From contig JAUXRG010000034.1 of the NCBI GenBank assembly GCA_030681795.1, positions 1-42,603 of the forward strand: a DNA stretch of 42,603 nucleotides, written 5' to 3'. This document shows, piece after piece, positions 27,526-36,156 of the stretch (the stretch's first letter is position 1; each line of letters starts with the position of its first letter). The notes under the pieces are model-generated. The model had not been told where the DNA came from and ran no database searches. It saw nothing but the letters and a program-made list of their open reading frames with translations. The stretch is from Rubrivivax sp. (GTDB lineage: Bacteria; Pseudomonadota; Gammaproteobacteria; Burkholderiales; Burkholderiaceae_C). The position numbers and the translations under genes are program-made.

Positions 27526-28860
27526 TCAGACCGCCGCGCGCTGCAGCCGCAAGTGGGCGATGAGCCCGCCGTCGGGCGCATTCGCCAGCTCCAGGCTGCC
27601 GCCCATGCGCGCCATGGCCTTTTCGACGATGGCCAGGCCCAGACCGGCACCGGTGGCGGCGGTGCGTGCGGCGTCGCCGCGAAAGAACGGGGTCGTCAAT
27701 TGGGTCAGCTTCTCGGGCGCCACGCCGGGCCCATGGTCGCGCACGCTGACGATCACCCAGCGCCCGGTCTTGACGCTGCTCACCGAGACCTCGGCCACGC
27801 CGGTATCGGTGCCGCGGCCATAGCGTCGCGCGTTCTCGAACAGGTTGAGGAAGACCCGGCCGAGTTCCGTATGGTCGGCCATCACCGTCAGGTTGATGGC
27901 CACGCGCGAGGTGATGCGGATCTGCGCGGGGTCGCGGAATAGGGCGGCTTCGCGATCGATGAGATTGGCCACATGCACCGGCATGAGCTGGGTTTCGCCG
28001 GGGCGGGCGTAATCCATGAATTTGCCAATGATGGCGTCGAGCTGGTCGATGTCCATCGCCATGTTGCGCCTGGCTTCTTCGTCTTCCACGCTCATCTCGG
28101 CTTCCAGCCGCAGCCGCGCCAGCGGGGTGCGCAGGTCGTGGCTGATACCGGCGAGCATCACGGCGCGGTCCTCCTCCACCCGGGCGAGTTCGCGCGCCAT
28201 GCGGTTGAAACCCCGGTTGACCTCGCGGATCTCGCTGGTGAGCGTGTTCTCGTCCAGGCGCGAATCGAGGTCGCCCTCGCGGATGCGGCTGGCGGCGAAG
28301 GAGAGCTGCTTGAGCGGGCGGTTGATCAGGCTGGCGATGCCCACCGAGCCGAGCAGCGTGGCGAGCAGCGCAATGCCCGTCCAGGTGAGCCAGGTGCTGC
28401 GGTTGATCTCACTGGCGTCCGCCGCTTCCACCATCAGCCAGTAGCGATCGCGGTCGATCGAGAAGCCCACCCACATGCCCGCCACGCCGTTGACGCTCAG
28501 GGCCACCAGCGAGTCGTCACCCAGGGCGCCGCGAAGCTCCTGGCTGACGCGCCGCGAGAAGCGGTCGGTCTCGAAGGGCTGCCATTGGTCGGCAGGTTCG
28601 CGCGGCACGACGCGCGTGGTGTGCTGCGCGGTGAGGCTCTTGAGCAGCGCCACGCGGTTGATGCCGTCGGCCTGCTTGAGTGCGGCCCTCGCCAGGTTCA
28701 CCAGCCCCGCGGTGCGCTGCGCGGCCTGCACGGCGCGCGGTTCGAGCTCCAGTGCGCGCAGCGTCTGCATCCACGCGAACACCCCACCGGCCAGGAGGAG
28801 GGCCAGGAGGAAGAAGGTCCGCCAGAACAGGCTCAGGCCGACCGCGTTCGTACGTGCCAC
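27526..28860 (-). CDS. envZ: EnvZ/RisS-like sensor histidine kinase
   Basis: This 444-residue inner-membrane kinase has transmembrane segments at about 12-31 and 156-178 flanking a periplasmic sensor of about 120 residues. A HAMP linker follows (177-230), then the H-box AGISHDLRTPLARL with the phosphorylated His241. The ATPase domain shows NLFENARRYG (N box), DHGPGV and GAGLGLAIVEK (G boxes). It presumably phosphorylates the OmpR-like regulator encoded just upstream, in the manner of EnvZ/OmpR or Bordetella RisS/RisA. The start is a GTG immediately after a four-copy heptamer repeat, with only a weak GAGA ribosome binding site. Stimulus unknown. Confidence 0.93.
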   Translation of the reverse strand: MARTNAVGLSLFWRTFFLLALLLAGGVFAWMQTLRALELEPRAVQAAQRTAGLVNLARAALKQADGINRVALLKSLTAQHTTRVVPREPADQWQPFETDRFSRRVSQELRGALGDDSLVALSVNGVAGMWVGFSIDRDRYWLMVEAADASEINRSTWLTWTGIALLATLLGSVGIASLINRPLKQLSFAASRIREGDLDSRLDENTLTSEIREVNRGFNRMARELARVEEDRAVMLAGISHDLRTPLARLRLEAEMSVEDEEARRNMAMDIDQLDAIIGKFMDYARPGETQLMPVHVANLIDREAALFRDPAQIRITSRVAINLTVMADHTELGRVFLNLFENARRYGRGTDTGVAEVSVSSVKTGRWVIVSVRDHGPGVAPEKLTQLTTPFFRGDAARTAATGAGLGLAIVEKAMARMGGSLELANAPDGGLIAHLRLQRAAV

Positions 28861-28861
28861 T

Positions 28862-28889
28862 CTCAGTGCTCAGTGCTCAGTGCTCAGTG
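28862..28889. repeat. Four-copy heptamer tandem repeat at the envZ start
   Basis: CTCAGTG (plus strand; CACTGAG in the direction of transcription) occurs four times without error at 28862-28889. The last copy is one base from the GTG start of the sensor kinase. The array fills most of the 48-base gap between the ompR stop and that start. Changes in copy number would alter spacing between any upstream ribosome binding site and the start. Confidence 0.92.
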
Positions 28890-28908
28890 GGCTGGGCCAG
28901 GCCGGCCA

Positions 28909-29643
28909 TCAGCTGGCGCCATCGGGCACGAAGACGTAGCCCACGCCCCATACCGTCTGGATATAGCGCGGCTGGGCCGGGTCGGGCTCGAGCATCTTGC
29001 GCAGCCGCGAAATCTGCACGTCCAGGCTGCGGTCGAAGGGTTCGAACTCGCGCCCCCGGGCCAGTTGCGCCAGCTTGTCGCGCGACAGCGGCTGGCGCGG
29101 GTGGCGCACCAGGGCCTTGAGCATCGAGAACTCGCCCGTGGTCAGCGCGATCTGCTCGCCGCTTTTCGTGAGACGGCGCAGCGAGAGGTCGAATTCGAAG
29201 GGGCCGAAGGTGACGATCTGAGCTTCCTTGGACGGCGCACCCGGGGCTTCGGGCGAGGGGCGGCGGCGCAGCACGGCGTGGATGCGCGCGAGCAGCTCGC
29301 GTGGGTTGAAGGGTTTGGGCAGGTAGTCGTCGGCACCGACTTCCAGGCCGACGATGCGGTCCACGTCTTCGACCTTGGCGGTGAGCATGATGATCGGCGT
29401 CAGGTCGTTGGCCGCGCGCAGCCGACGGCAGATCGACAGGCCGTCTTCGCCGGGCAGCATGAGGTCCAGCACGATGAGGTCGACGGTCTCGCGCGTGAGC
29501 ACGCGGTTCAACGCTTTGGCATCTTCGGCCAGGAGCACATCGAAGCCCTCCTGGGCGAGGTAGCGCCGCAACAGGTCGCGGATGCGGGCGTCGTCGTCGA
29601 CCACCACGATGCGGTCCGGGCGGGCGGTGGCGGCTGAGCTCAT
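28909..29643 (-). CDS. ompR: OmpR-family response regulator
   Basis: This 244-residue regulator has a receiver domain (about 10-125) with acidic pocket VVDDD, phospho-acceptor Asp60 in VLDLMLPGEDG and the conserved lysine in MLTAKVED. The winged-helix DNA-binding domain (about 140-240) ends in RYIQTVWGVGYVFVP. The sequence around Asp60 is almost identical to that of E. coli OmpR as I recall it. The ATG at 29641-29643 has GGAG seven bases upstream. It is followed by the sensor kinase gene, forming a two-component operon. A long inverted repeat sits directly upstream and may allow self-regulation. Confidence 0.95.
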   Translation of the reverse strand: MSSAATARPDRIVVVDDDARIRDLLRRYLAQEGFDVLLAEDAKALNRVLTRETVDLIVLDLMLPGEDGLSICRRLRAANDLTPIIMLTAKVEDVDRIVGLEVGADDYLPKPFNPRELLARIHAVLRRRPSPEAPGAPSKEAQIVTFGPFEFDLSLRRLTKSGEQIALTTGEFSMLKALVRHPRQPLSRDKLAQLARGREFEPFDRSLDVQISRLRKMLEPDPAQPRYIQTVWGVGYVFVPDGAS

Positions 29644-29655
29644 GGGCGACTCCGA

Positions 29656-29725
29656 ATTTGTAACGGGCGCATTGTGGGGTGCCGCATCGGGCGATTTCCA
29701 ACGGTGCTGACCACCCGTTACAAAT
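29656..29725. promoter_or_regulatory. 12-base inverted repeat in the ompR upstream region (candidate operator)
   Basis: ATTTGTAACGGG at 29656-29667 is matched by its exact reverse complement at 29714-29725, with 46 bases between them. The near arm starts 12 bases upstream of the ompR ATG. The intergenic region is divergent, towards ompR on one side and the SIMPL-domain gene on the other. TGTAAC/GTTACA half-sites suggest binding by an OmpR-type dimer, which is inference. Confidence 0.6.
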
Positions 29726-29815
29726 CTTTCGGCGCATGATCGGTGCGTGCCCGGCCCGCGCCAAAGAGGCGCCCAAATCGCCGCGGCGGCCGGGTGGAAC
29801 GAAGAAAGGAATCCC

Positions 29816-30565
29816 GTGCCCATCCATCGCGTCGCCCTCGTCCGCCGGATCCGCATCGTCGCTGCGTGGGTGGCATGCAGTGCCCCGGCTTGCGCTTTCG
29901 CGCAGGCGCTGCCGCCGCCGCAGAACGTGGTGGTGCTGGCCGCCAGCGCGTCGGTCGAGGTCCAGAAGGATTGGCTCACGGTGGTCTTCTCCACCACGCG
30001 AGAAGCGGCCGATGCGGCCACCGTGCAGAGCCAGCTCAAGCTGGCGCTGGATGCGGCACTCAACGAAGCGCGCAAGGCGGCGCGGCCCGGCCAGGTGGAG
30101 GTGCAGACGGGAGGATTTTCCTTGTCGCCGAAATACGGCCCGATGTCCCCGGCCAAGGGCTCGCCGGTGGGCATCACGGGGTGGCAGGGCAGCACCGAGC
30201 TCATCGTCGAGGGCCGCGATGCGCAGACCATCGCCCAACTCACGGCGCGCATCCAGACGCTGGCGATCGCCCGCGTGGGCTTCTCGCTTTCGCGCGAGGC
30301 GCGGCACAAGGTCGAAGGCGAGGTCACGGCCCAGGCCATCGAGCGCTTCCGTGGCCGCGCCAGCGAGGTCGCGCGCTTGTTCGGCTTCAGCGGCTATCAG
30401 GTGCGTGAGGTCAGCGTTTCGTCAGACTCGCCCATGGCCGGCGCCGTGCCGATGATGCGCATCCAGTCCTCGCGGGCCGTCGCCGAAGAGGCCTTGCCGG
30501 TGGAGGCCGGCAAGGCCACGGTCACGGCCACGGTGAGCGGCAGCGTGCAGATGCAAAGGCCGTGA
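29816..30565 (+). CDS. Secreted SIMPL-domain (DUF541) protein
   Basis: The protein has 249 residues from the GTG at 29816, which has AAGGA eight bases upstream. A signal peptide ends near ACAFAQA (about residue 30). The rest is a SIMPL/DUF541 domain: VVVLAASASVEVQKDWLTVVFSTT near its start, GWQGSTELIVEG in the middle, and the closing VTATVSGSVQM. The family is periplasmic or outer-membrane associated in Gram-negative bacteria and of unclear biochemical role; some members relate to oxidative stress or membrane integrity. It is divergent from ompR across a shared 170-base regulatory region and could be part of that regulon. Confidence 0.88.
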   Translation: MPIHRVALVRRIRIVAAWVACSAPACAFAQALPPPQNVVVLAASASVEVQKDWLTVVFSTTREAADAATVQSQLKLALDAALNEARKAARPGQVEVQTGGFSLSPKYGPMSPAKGSPVGITGWQGSTELIVEGRDAQTIAQLTARIQTLAIARVGFSLSREARHKVEGEVTAQAIERFRGRASEVARLFGFSGYQVREVSVSSDSPMAGAVPMMRIQSSRAVAEEALPVEAGKATVTATVSGSVQMQRP

Positions 30566-30606
30566 GCGCTTGAGCGGCTTTGCCGCACGGCGTGCCTGCG
30601 GTGCCC

Positions 30607-31377
30607 CTACTGCGCTGCCCAGCCGCCGTCGATATTCCAGGCCACGCCGCGCACGTTCTGCGCCGCCGGTGAACACAGGAAGACCACCAGCTCGCCGAGC
30701 GCTTCGGGGGTCGTGAACTGCAGCGAAGGCTGTTTCTCCGCCAGCAGGCGGCGCGTGGCCTCCTCGTTGTTCACCTGGTCGGCGGCGGCGCGATCGTCCA
30801 GTTGTTTTTGCACCAGCGGCGTCAGCACCCAGCCCGGGCAGATGGCGTTGATGGTGACGCCGGTGGTGGCGTTCTCCAGCGCCGCAGCCTTCGTCAAGCC
30901 GATCATGCCGTGCTTGGCCGTCACATAGGCGCTCTTGCCCCCCGACGCCACCAGGCCGTGCACCGAGGACACATTCACCACGCGGCCCCAGTTGCGCTTC
31001 TTCATGCCGGGCAGTGCGGCGCGCATGGCATGGAAGGCCGAACTGAGATTGATGGCGATGATGGCGTCCCAGCGCTCGACGGGAAAGTCCTCCACCAGTG
31101 CCACATGCTGGATCCCGGCGTTGTTGACCAGGATGTCACAGCGGCCGAGCAGGCTTTCGCAGGTGCGCACCATGTCGGTGATCTCGTCGGGCCGGGTCAT
31201 GTCGGCACCGTGGTAGATCGCGCCCGGGTCGTGCTGGCGCACCTGGGCCAGCGCACCTTCGGCGTCGCCGAAGCCGTTGAGCATCACGCGTGCGCCCTTC
31301 ATGGCCAGCGTGGTGGCAATGGCCAGGCCGATGCCGCTGGTCGAGCCGGTGACGATGGCGGTTTTTCCGGTGAGCAT
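30607..31377 (-). CDS. bdhA: 3-hydroxybutyrate dehydrogenase (short-chain dehydrogenase)
   Basis: This 256-residue short-chain dehydrogenase oxidises D-3-hydroxybutyrate to acetoacetate with NAD, part of poly-hydroxybutyrate breakdown. It has TGSTSGIG (10-17, cofactor loop), NNAG (85-88), a catalytic serine in NVSSVHG (137-138), and Tyr151/Lys155 in YVTAK. The C-terminal CPGWVLTPLVQKQL and AWNIDGGW blocks are typical of 3-hydroxybutyrate dehydrogenases. AGGAG lies nine bases before the ATG. It is a single gene, divergent from the alpha/beta hydrolase. Substrate is assigned by overall likeness, not by a unique motif. Confidence 0.9.
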   Translation of the reverse strand: MLTGKTAIVTGSTSGIGLAIATTLAMKGARVMLNGFGDAEGALAQVRQHDPGAIYHGADMTRPDEITDMVRTCESLLGRCDILVNNAGIQHVALVEDFPVERWDAIIAINLSSAFHAMRAALPGMKKRNWGRVVNVSSVHGLVASGGKSAYVTAKHGMIGLTKAAALENATTGVTINAICPGWVLTPLVQKQLDDRAAADQVNNEEATRRLLAEKQPSLQFTTPEALGELVVFLCSPAAQNVRGVAWNIDGGWAAQ

Positions 31378-31440
31378 GCGGGCGACTCCTGGAGGGCATT
31401 GATACGATGCCCCGATTATCGGCGTCCGCCTGGATCGAAC

Positions 31441-32307
31441 ATGACCGAACCCCGTCTTTGCCGCGTCCAGTGCCTGGGCACGCGCGGCCTTCACCGTATG
31501 GCCTATTGGGAATGGGGCGACGCGGCCAACCCGCGCGTGCTGGTCTGCGTGCATGGCCTGTCGCGCCAGGGCCGCGACTTCGACACCCTGGCCCGCGACC
31601 TGAGCGCCGAGTACCGCGTGGTCTGCCCCGACGTGGTCGGCCGCGGCCGCTCGGACTGGCTCGCCGACCCCGCCGGCTATGCGGTGCCCGAGTACGTGGC
31701 CGACATGGTCACGCTGGTCGCGCGCTTGGGGGTGGGGCAGGTGGATTGGTTGGGCACGTCGATGGGGGGCCTCATCGGCCTGGCCCTGGCCAGCCTGCCG
31801 GCCTCGCCCGTGCGCCGCCTGGTGCTCAACGACGTGGGCCCGGCGATCGAGCCCGCGGCCCTGGAGCGCATCGCCGCCTACCTGGGGCAGCCCGCGCATT
31901 GGCGCACGCTGGAAGAAGCGGCCGATGCGCTGTGGGCCGTCTCCGAGAGTTTCGGGCCGCACACGCGCGAGCAATGGCTGGCGCTGACGGCGCCGCAGCT
32001 CGAACCCGATGGCGATGGCTTCAAGCAGCGCTACGACCCGGGCATTGCCGTGCCGCTGCGCGCCTGGACGCCCGAGATCGCCGCGGCGGGTGAAGCTGCG
32101 CTCTGGCAGGCCTACGACCGCCTGATAACGCCGACGCTGCTGCTGCGCGGCGCCGACAGCGACCTGCTCTCGCGCGACACGGCACACGCCATGACGCAGC
32201 GCGGCCCGCGGGCGCAGCTGCACGAGTTCGCGGGCGTGGGCCACGCGCCCACGCTGGTACCCGCCGAGCAGCGCGCCGTGGTGCGTGGTTTTCTGCTCAC
32301 CCCATGA
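31441..32307 (+). CDS. Alpha/beta-fold hydrolase
   Basis: This 288-residue hydrolase has the oxyanion HG motif in VCVHGLSRQGRDF (38-39), the nucleophile elbow GTSMGG with Ser107, and the catalytic His in GVGHAPTLV near residue 272. The Asp in GADSDLL (about 240) completes the triad. Substrate unknown; proteins of this type are esterases or related C-O or C-C bond hydrolases. Its stop overlaps the relA start (ATGA), so the two are translated together, but no functional link is known to me. A CCGATTATCGG inverted repeat lies in the divergent region upstream. Confidence 0.9.
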   Translation: MTEPRLCRVQCLGTRGLHRMAYWEWGDAANPRVLVCVHGLSRQGRDFDTLARDLSAEYRVVCPDVVGRGRSDWLADPAGYAVPEYVADMVTLVARLGVGQVDWLGTSMGGLIGLALASLPASPVRRLVLNDVGPAIEPAALERIAAYLGQPAHWRTLEEAADALWAVSESFGPHTREQWLALTAPQLEPDGDGFKQRYDPGIAVPLRAWTPEIAAAGEAALWQAYDRLITPTLLLRGADSDLLSRDTAHAMTQRGPRAQLHEFAGVGHAPTLVPAEQRAVVRGFLLTP

Positions 32308-34544
32308 AGACGGCTGCGGACGCCGCGCCGGAAGGCACGGCTGCCATCGTCCACCTAGCCAGCGCGGCCAGTGGCGCTGAAGCCGACCCGGTGCAGCGCG
32401 CCCGCGCCTTTGCCGAGCCCTTGCTGGCCGGCCAGGTGTTCGACACCGGCGAAGAGGCACAGTCCCATGCCGACGGCGCCGCGGCCGTGCTGCGCGCCAT
32501 CGGCGCCAGCCCCTCGCTGTGTGCGGCGTCGTACCTCGTCTACGCGGGCGACTACCTGCAGCGCCCCGAGGAGGTGGTGAAGAAGGCGTTCGGCGAGTCG
32601 TATGCCAGCCTGGTGACGCTGACGCGCAAGCTGGTGCAGATCCAGCGCGCGGCGCGCACTGCGCAAGTGGTGCACGGCCGGGACGAGGGCCAGCGCGCGC
32701 TGCAGACCGAGCGCGTGCGCAAGATGCTGCTGGCCTTTTCGCGCGACCTGCGCGTGGTGCTGCTGCGCCTGGCCTCGAGGCTGCAGACGCTGCGCTGGTA
32801 CGCCGCGAGCAAGCAGCCCTGCCCGGCGGACTTGGCGACGGAATCGCAGCAGGTCTTCGCCCCGTTGGCCAACCGGCTGGGCATCTGGCAGATCAAGTGG
32901 GAGATCGAGGATCTCTCGTTCCGCTTCCTGCAGCCGCAGGAGTACCAGGCCATGGCGCGCCTGGTGGACCAGACGCGCGCCGAGCGCGAACTGGGCGTGC
33001 AGGCCGCGCGCGAGGAGCTGCGGGTCCTGCTGGCACAGGCCGGCATCCACGCCGACGTGCAAGGCCGGCCCAAGCATCTGTACAGCATCTGGAAAAAGAT
33101 GCAGGGCAAGGGGCTGTCTTTCGCCCGCGTACTCGACACCCGCGCGTTGCGCGTCGTGGTCGACGACGTGGCCGCCTGCTACGCCGCGCTGGCCCAGGTG
33201 CACGAGGCCTGGGCGCCCATGGAAGGCGAGTTCGACGACTACATCGCACGGCCCAAGGTCAACGGCTATCAGAGCCTGCACACCGTGGTGCTGGGCAGCG
33301 ATGGCCGGCCGCTGGAAGTGCAGATCCGCACGCGGGCCATGCACGAACATTCCGAGCACGGCGTGGCCGCGCACTGGATGTACAAGGAGGCGGGCGCGCG
33401 GGGCTACGCCGGCGTGAGCGCCAGCGGCGAATTCGAGGAACGCATCAACGAGGCGCGCAAAGCCGTGCTGCGCGAGCTGCTGGCCTGGGAGCGCGAGTTC
33501 ACCACCCAGGGTGGCAGCGACAAGGCGGCCCCCGCGGCCGGCGCCGGCGATCGCATCTATGTCTTCACGCCGCAGGCCACCATCATCGAGCTGCCTGCCG
33601 GGGGCACGCCGGTGGACTTTGCCTACGCCCTGCACACCGATCTGGGCCACCGCTGCCGGGGCGCGCGGGTGGACGGGGCGATGGTGCCCCTGGGCACGCC
33701 GCTCAAGTCGGGGCAGACGGTCGACATCGTCGCGGCCAAGGAGGGCGGGCCTTCGCTGGACTGGCTCAACACCGAGCTGCATTACCTGGCCAGCCCGCGC
33801 TCCCGGGCCAAGGTGCGCGCCTGGTTCAACGCCGAGCAGCAGGGGCAGACCATCGCCCGCGGGCGCGAGCTGGTGGAAAAGCTGCTGCAGCGCGAAGGCC
33901 GCACGGCGCTGGAGCGCGACGCGCTGGCCGAGCGGCTCGGCTTCAAGAATGCCGATGCGCTGTTCGAGGTGGTGGGCAAGGACGAATATTCGCTGCGCCA
34001 CATCGAGAACCTGCTGCGTCCTGCCGAACCCGCCCCGTCCGACGACCGCATCGCGTTGCACCGGCCCCGCAGCGAAGCCGGCGGCGGCCGCGGCGGCGTG
34101 CTGGTGGTCGGTATCGACTCGCTGATGACCACGCTGGCGCGCTGCTGCCGGCCGGCGCCGCCCGACGCCATCAACGGTTTCGTCACACGCGGCCGCGGCG
34201 TGGCCGTGCACCGGCGCGACTGCAGCAACCTGCGCCACATGGCCGAGGTCTCGCCCGGGCGCGTCATCGAGGTGGCCTGGGGCTCGCCGGCCAGCGACAG
34301 GCCGGCGGTATACCCGCTGGATGTGCTCGTCGAAGCCGACGACCGTCCGGGGCTGCTGCGCGACATCTCGGAGATCTTCTCCAAGGAGAAGATGAACGTC
34401 ACCGGCGTGCACACCCAAAGCGCGAAGGACCGCAGCACGGCCTGGATGAGCTTCACCGTGGAAGTGCAGGACGCGGCGCGCCTGGCGCCCGTGCTGGCAC
34501 AAGTCTCGCGCGTGGCGGGCGTTCGTCATGCCCGGCGCAAGTAG
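32304..34544 (+). CDS. relA: (p)ppGpp synthetase RelA (hydrolase domain degenerate)
   Basis: This 746-residue protein makes the stringent-response alarmone (p)ppGpp when ribosomes carry uncharged tRNA. The N-terminal HD region lacks the His-Asp metal pair (around LCAASYLVYAGDY), so hydrolysis is not expected, as in RelA rather than SpoT. The synthetase domain is intact (PKHLYSIWKKM, FDDYIARPKVNGYQSLHT, EVQIRT). TGS (IYVFTPQATIIELPAG), Cys-containing (LARCCRP) and ACT (VYPLDVLVEADDRPGLL) domains follow in normal order. It ends 47 bases before tRNA-Val. Confidence 0.95.
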   Translation: MKTAADAAPEGTAAIVHLASAASGAEADPVQRARAFAEPLLAGQVFDTGEEAQSHADGAAAVLRAIGASPSLCAASYLVYAGDYLQRPEEVVKKAFGESYASLVTLTRKLVQIQRAARTAQVVHGRDEGQRALQTERVRKMLLAFSRDLRVVLLRLASRLQTLRWYAASKQPCPADLATESQQVFAPLANRLGIWQIKWEIEDLSFRFLQPQEYQAMARLVDQTRAERELGVQAAREELRVLLAQAGIHADVQGRPKHLYSIWKKMQGKGLSFARVLDTRALRVVVDDVAACYAALAQVHEAWAPMEGEFDDYIARPKVNGYQSLHTVVLGSDGRPLEVQIRTRAMHEHSEHGVAAHWMYKEAGARGYAGVSASGEFEERINEARKAVLRELLAWEREFTTQGGSDKAAPAAGAGDRIYVFTPQATIIELPAGGTPVDFAYALHTDLGHRCRGARVDGAMVPLGTPLKSGQTVDIVAAKEGGPSLDWLNTELHYLASPRSRAKVRAWFNAEQQGQTIARGRELVEKLLQREGRTALERDALAERLGFKNADALFEVVGKDEYSLRHIENLLRPAEPAPSDDRIALHRPRSEAGGGRGGVLVVGIDSLMTTLARCCRPAPPDAINGFVTRGRGVAVHRRDCSNLRHMAEVSPGRVIEVAWGSPASDRPAVYPLDVLVEADDRPGLLRDISEIFSKEKMNVTGVHTQSAKDRSTAWMSFTVEVQDAARLAPVLAQVSRVAGVRHARRK

Positions 34545-34570
34545 CTGGGTCAGACCGGGGCATGCCGTCC

Positions 34571-34578
34571 TATATACT
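34571..34578 (+). promoter_or_regulatory. Candidate -10 region of tRNA-Val
   Basis: TATATACT contains two overlapping -10-like hexamers, 13-20 bases before the mature tRNA 5' end. The -35 region (TCAGAC near 34550) is poor. Confidence 0.45.
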
Positions 34579-34591
34579 TCGCCGCTGCACC

Positions 34592-34668
34592 AGGCGCGTA
34601 GCTCAGCTGGTTAGAGCACCACCTTGACATGGTGGGGGTCGTTGGTTCGAGTCCAATCGCGCCTACCA
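34592..34668 (+). tRNA. tRNA-Val (anticodon GAC)
   Basis: The 77-base sequence folds as a cloverleaf. The acceptor stem pairs AGGCGCG with CGCGCCT, the D-loop reads AGCTCAGCTGGTTAGAGC, and the anticodon stem CCACC/GGTGG encloses TTGACAT with anticodon GAC. The T-loop is GTTCGAGTC, and an encoded CCA ends the gene. It reads valine codons GUC and GUU. Confidence 0.97.
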
Positions 34669-34685
34669 AATTCGGTAGAGAAATC

Positions 34686-34717
34686 AAGCACTTGGCGGAA
34701 ACGCTGGGTGCTTTTTT
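34686..34717 (+). terminator. Rho-independent terminator of tRNA-Val
   Basis: A 12-pair stem (AAGCAC...GTGCTT with G-T wobbles in its upper part, then GGCG/CGCT) is closed by a GAAA tetraloop and followed at once by a run of T (34712-34717). It lies 17 bases past the tRNA end. Confidence 0.88.
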
Positions 34718-34724
34718 CTTGGTG

Positions 34725-34744
34725 GTACGGAAAAAGTACGGAAA
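34725..34744 (+). repeat. Short direct repeat after tRNA-Val (possible integrase arm-site remnant)
   Basis: GTACGGAAA occurs at 34725-34733 and again at 34736-34744, an 11-base period or one helical turn. It stands just past the tRNA terminator, where genomic islands often begin. No integrase gene is in the window. From 34745 to 34919 I see no gene. Confidence 0.45.
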
Positions 34745-34919
34745 TCCCGCGCAAGTCTCTGCTTGTTCCGGGGCGCTTCAGCTGCGGTCAGCGGCCGGCG
34801 GGCGGCGATCAGGTCTGCTGATCTACTCGTGGACCCGACTGCTGGCTTCAGCCCGAGGACACCGCAACACCAGGATCGGCGATGGGAAACTGGACACATC
34901 GCCATCGACAACCCCTTCC

Positions 34920-36156
34920 ATGATCACACGCCACACCTGGGCCTTCCGCACCAGTCTGCGAAGTCGAGCCTTTGGTTGGAGCGGCACCCGCAAGGCCATC
35001 GACCGGCTTGATGCGGCCGTCGGCGAGGTCGTGGCGATGACACGCACCGACGCAGCTCTGGCCGGGGAAGGCGCCGTGCTGCTCTCGAGAAAGTCTCCCC
35101 GGCAGTTTGCGAGATCGACAGCTCCAGCGGCGCGCTGGGCAACGCCACGCACTCGTTGGTCGAGACCCTGGTGCCGATCATCGCCACAGCGCCCGTCACG
35201 GCACCGACGCGACAGAAGTGGCTCGAACGCCTGTTCAACGCCTACCAGGAGGACGACCCGCCGACCATCGAATCCTTGGGCCACCATTGGGGAACGCTGT
35301 GTGCCAGCCCGATGATCGCCTCACGCTGGGCCGACGACCTGCTGCCCTCGGTGCGCGGTGCGATGGCGGATCGGCGACGCGGCGTCCATGCGTTCACCAA
35401 GTCCGGCACTCCCTGCCTGAGCGCACTGTTCAGCGCCGGCCGCTTCGATGAGCTGACGCAGGTGCTGGCTCTGGACCCCAAACCGTTCTGGCACGACCAG
35501 CAGTGGAAGGCCAAGGTGCTGGCCGTGCGCGGCGACGTGGAAGGCGCGATCCGCGCGATCGAAGCCATGCGCGGGCCCTACGCACCCGACGCGGCCTTGT
35601 CGGCCCTCGCAGAGCAGATGCTGCACGACGCCGGCCGCAGCGACGAGGCCTACGCGCGCTACGCCGTCGTCGCAAACAGTGCCCACACGCATATCGCCAC
35701 CTTCCGCGCCATCGCGCCAAGCGCTACCCGATGATCGCGCCGGAGCGCATCCTGGGCGATCTGATTGCCTCCACACCGGGCCAGGAAGGCAAGTGGTTCG
35801 CCGCCGCCAAGACCTTGAAGCAGTACGACCTGGCGCTGGCGTTGGCGCAGCGCTCGGCGGTCGATCCGAAGACGCTGGTGCGAGCTGCGCGCGACCACCA
35901 CAAGACACAGCCCGCTTTCGCACTGGGGGTGGCGCTGGCGGCGCTGCAATGGATGGCCCGAGGCGCAGGCTACGAGATCACCAGCGCCGAAGTCAGCGCC
36001 GCGCGCGACCACGCGCTGGCTGCGGGCCAGAACATGGGGCAGGGTGAGCAGTGGATCGGGGAGAGCGTTACTGAGCGCATCGCCCAATGTGTTGCCGGGC
36101 CGGCGCCTGCTGCACGCTGGGTGCGGCAGTGTCTGGGGCTGCCGTTGACCGACTGA
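34920..36156 (+). pseudogene. Frameshifted conserved hypothetical gene
   Basis: Three reading-frame segments join into one protein of about 410 residues. The first starts MITRHTWAFRTSLRSRAFGW at 34920. A one-base loss near 35083 moves to the frame reading EKVSPAVCEIDSSSGALGN and on through 35156-35715. A second shift near 35716 (an extra GC) moves to KRYPMIAPERILGDLIAST, which ends at the TGA at 36154-36156. I recall this as a conserved hypothetical family of proteobacteria, rich in helix pairs and without known function. Each segment keeps convincing protein-like sequence, so the decay is recent, unless the shifts are sequencing errors. Confidence 0.65.

Noticed and set aside
28862..28889. 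CRISPR-like array
   Set aside because: The repeats are seven bases with no spacers, and no cas genes are present. No CRISPR array was seen anywhere in the window.
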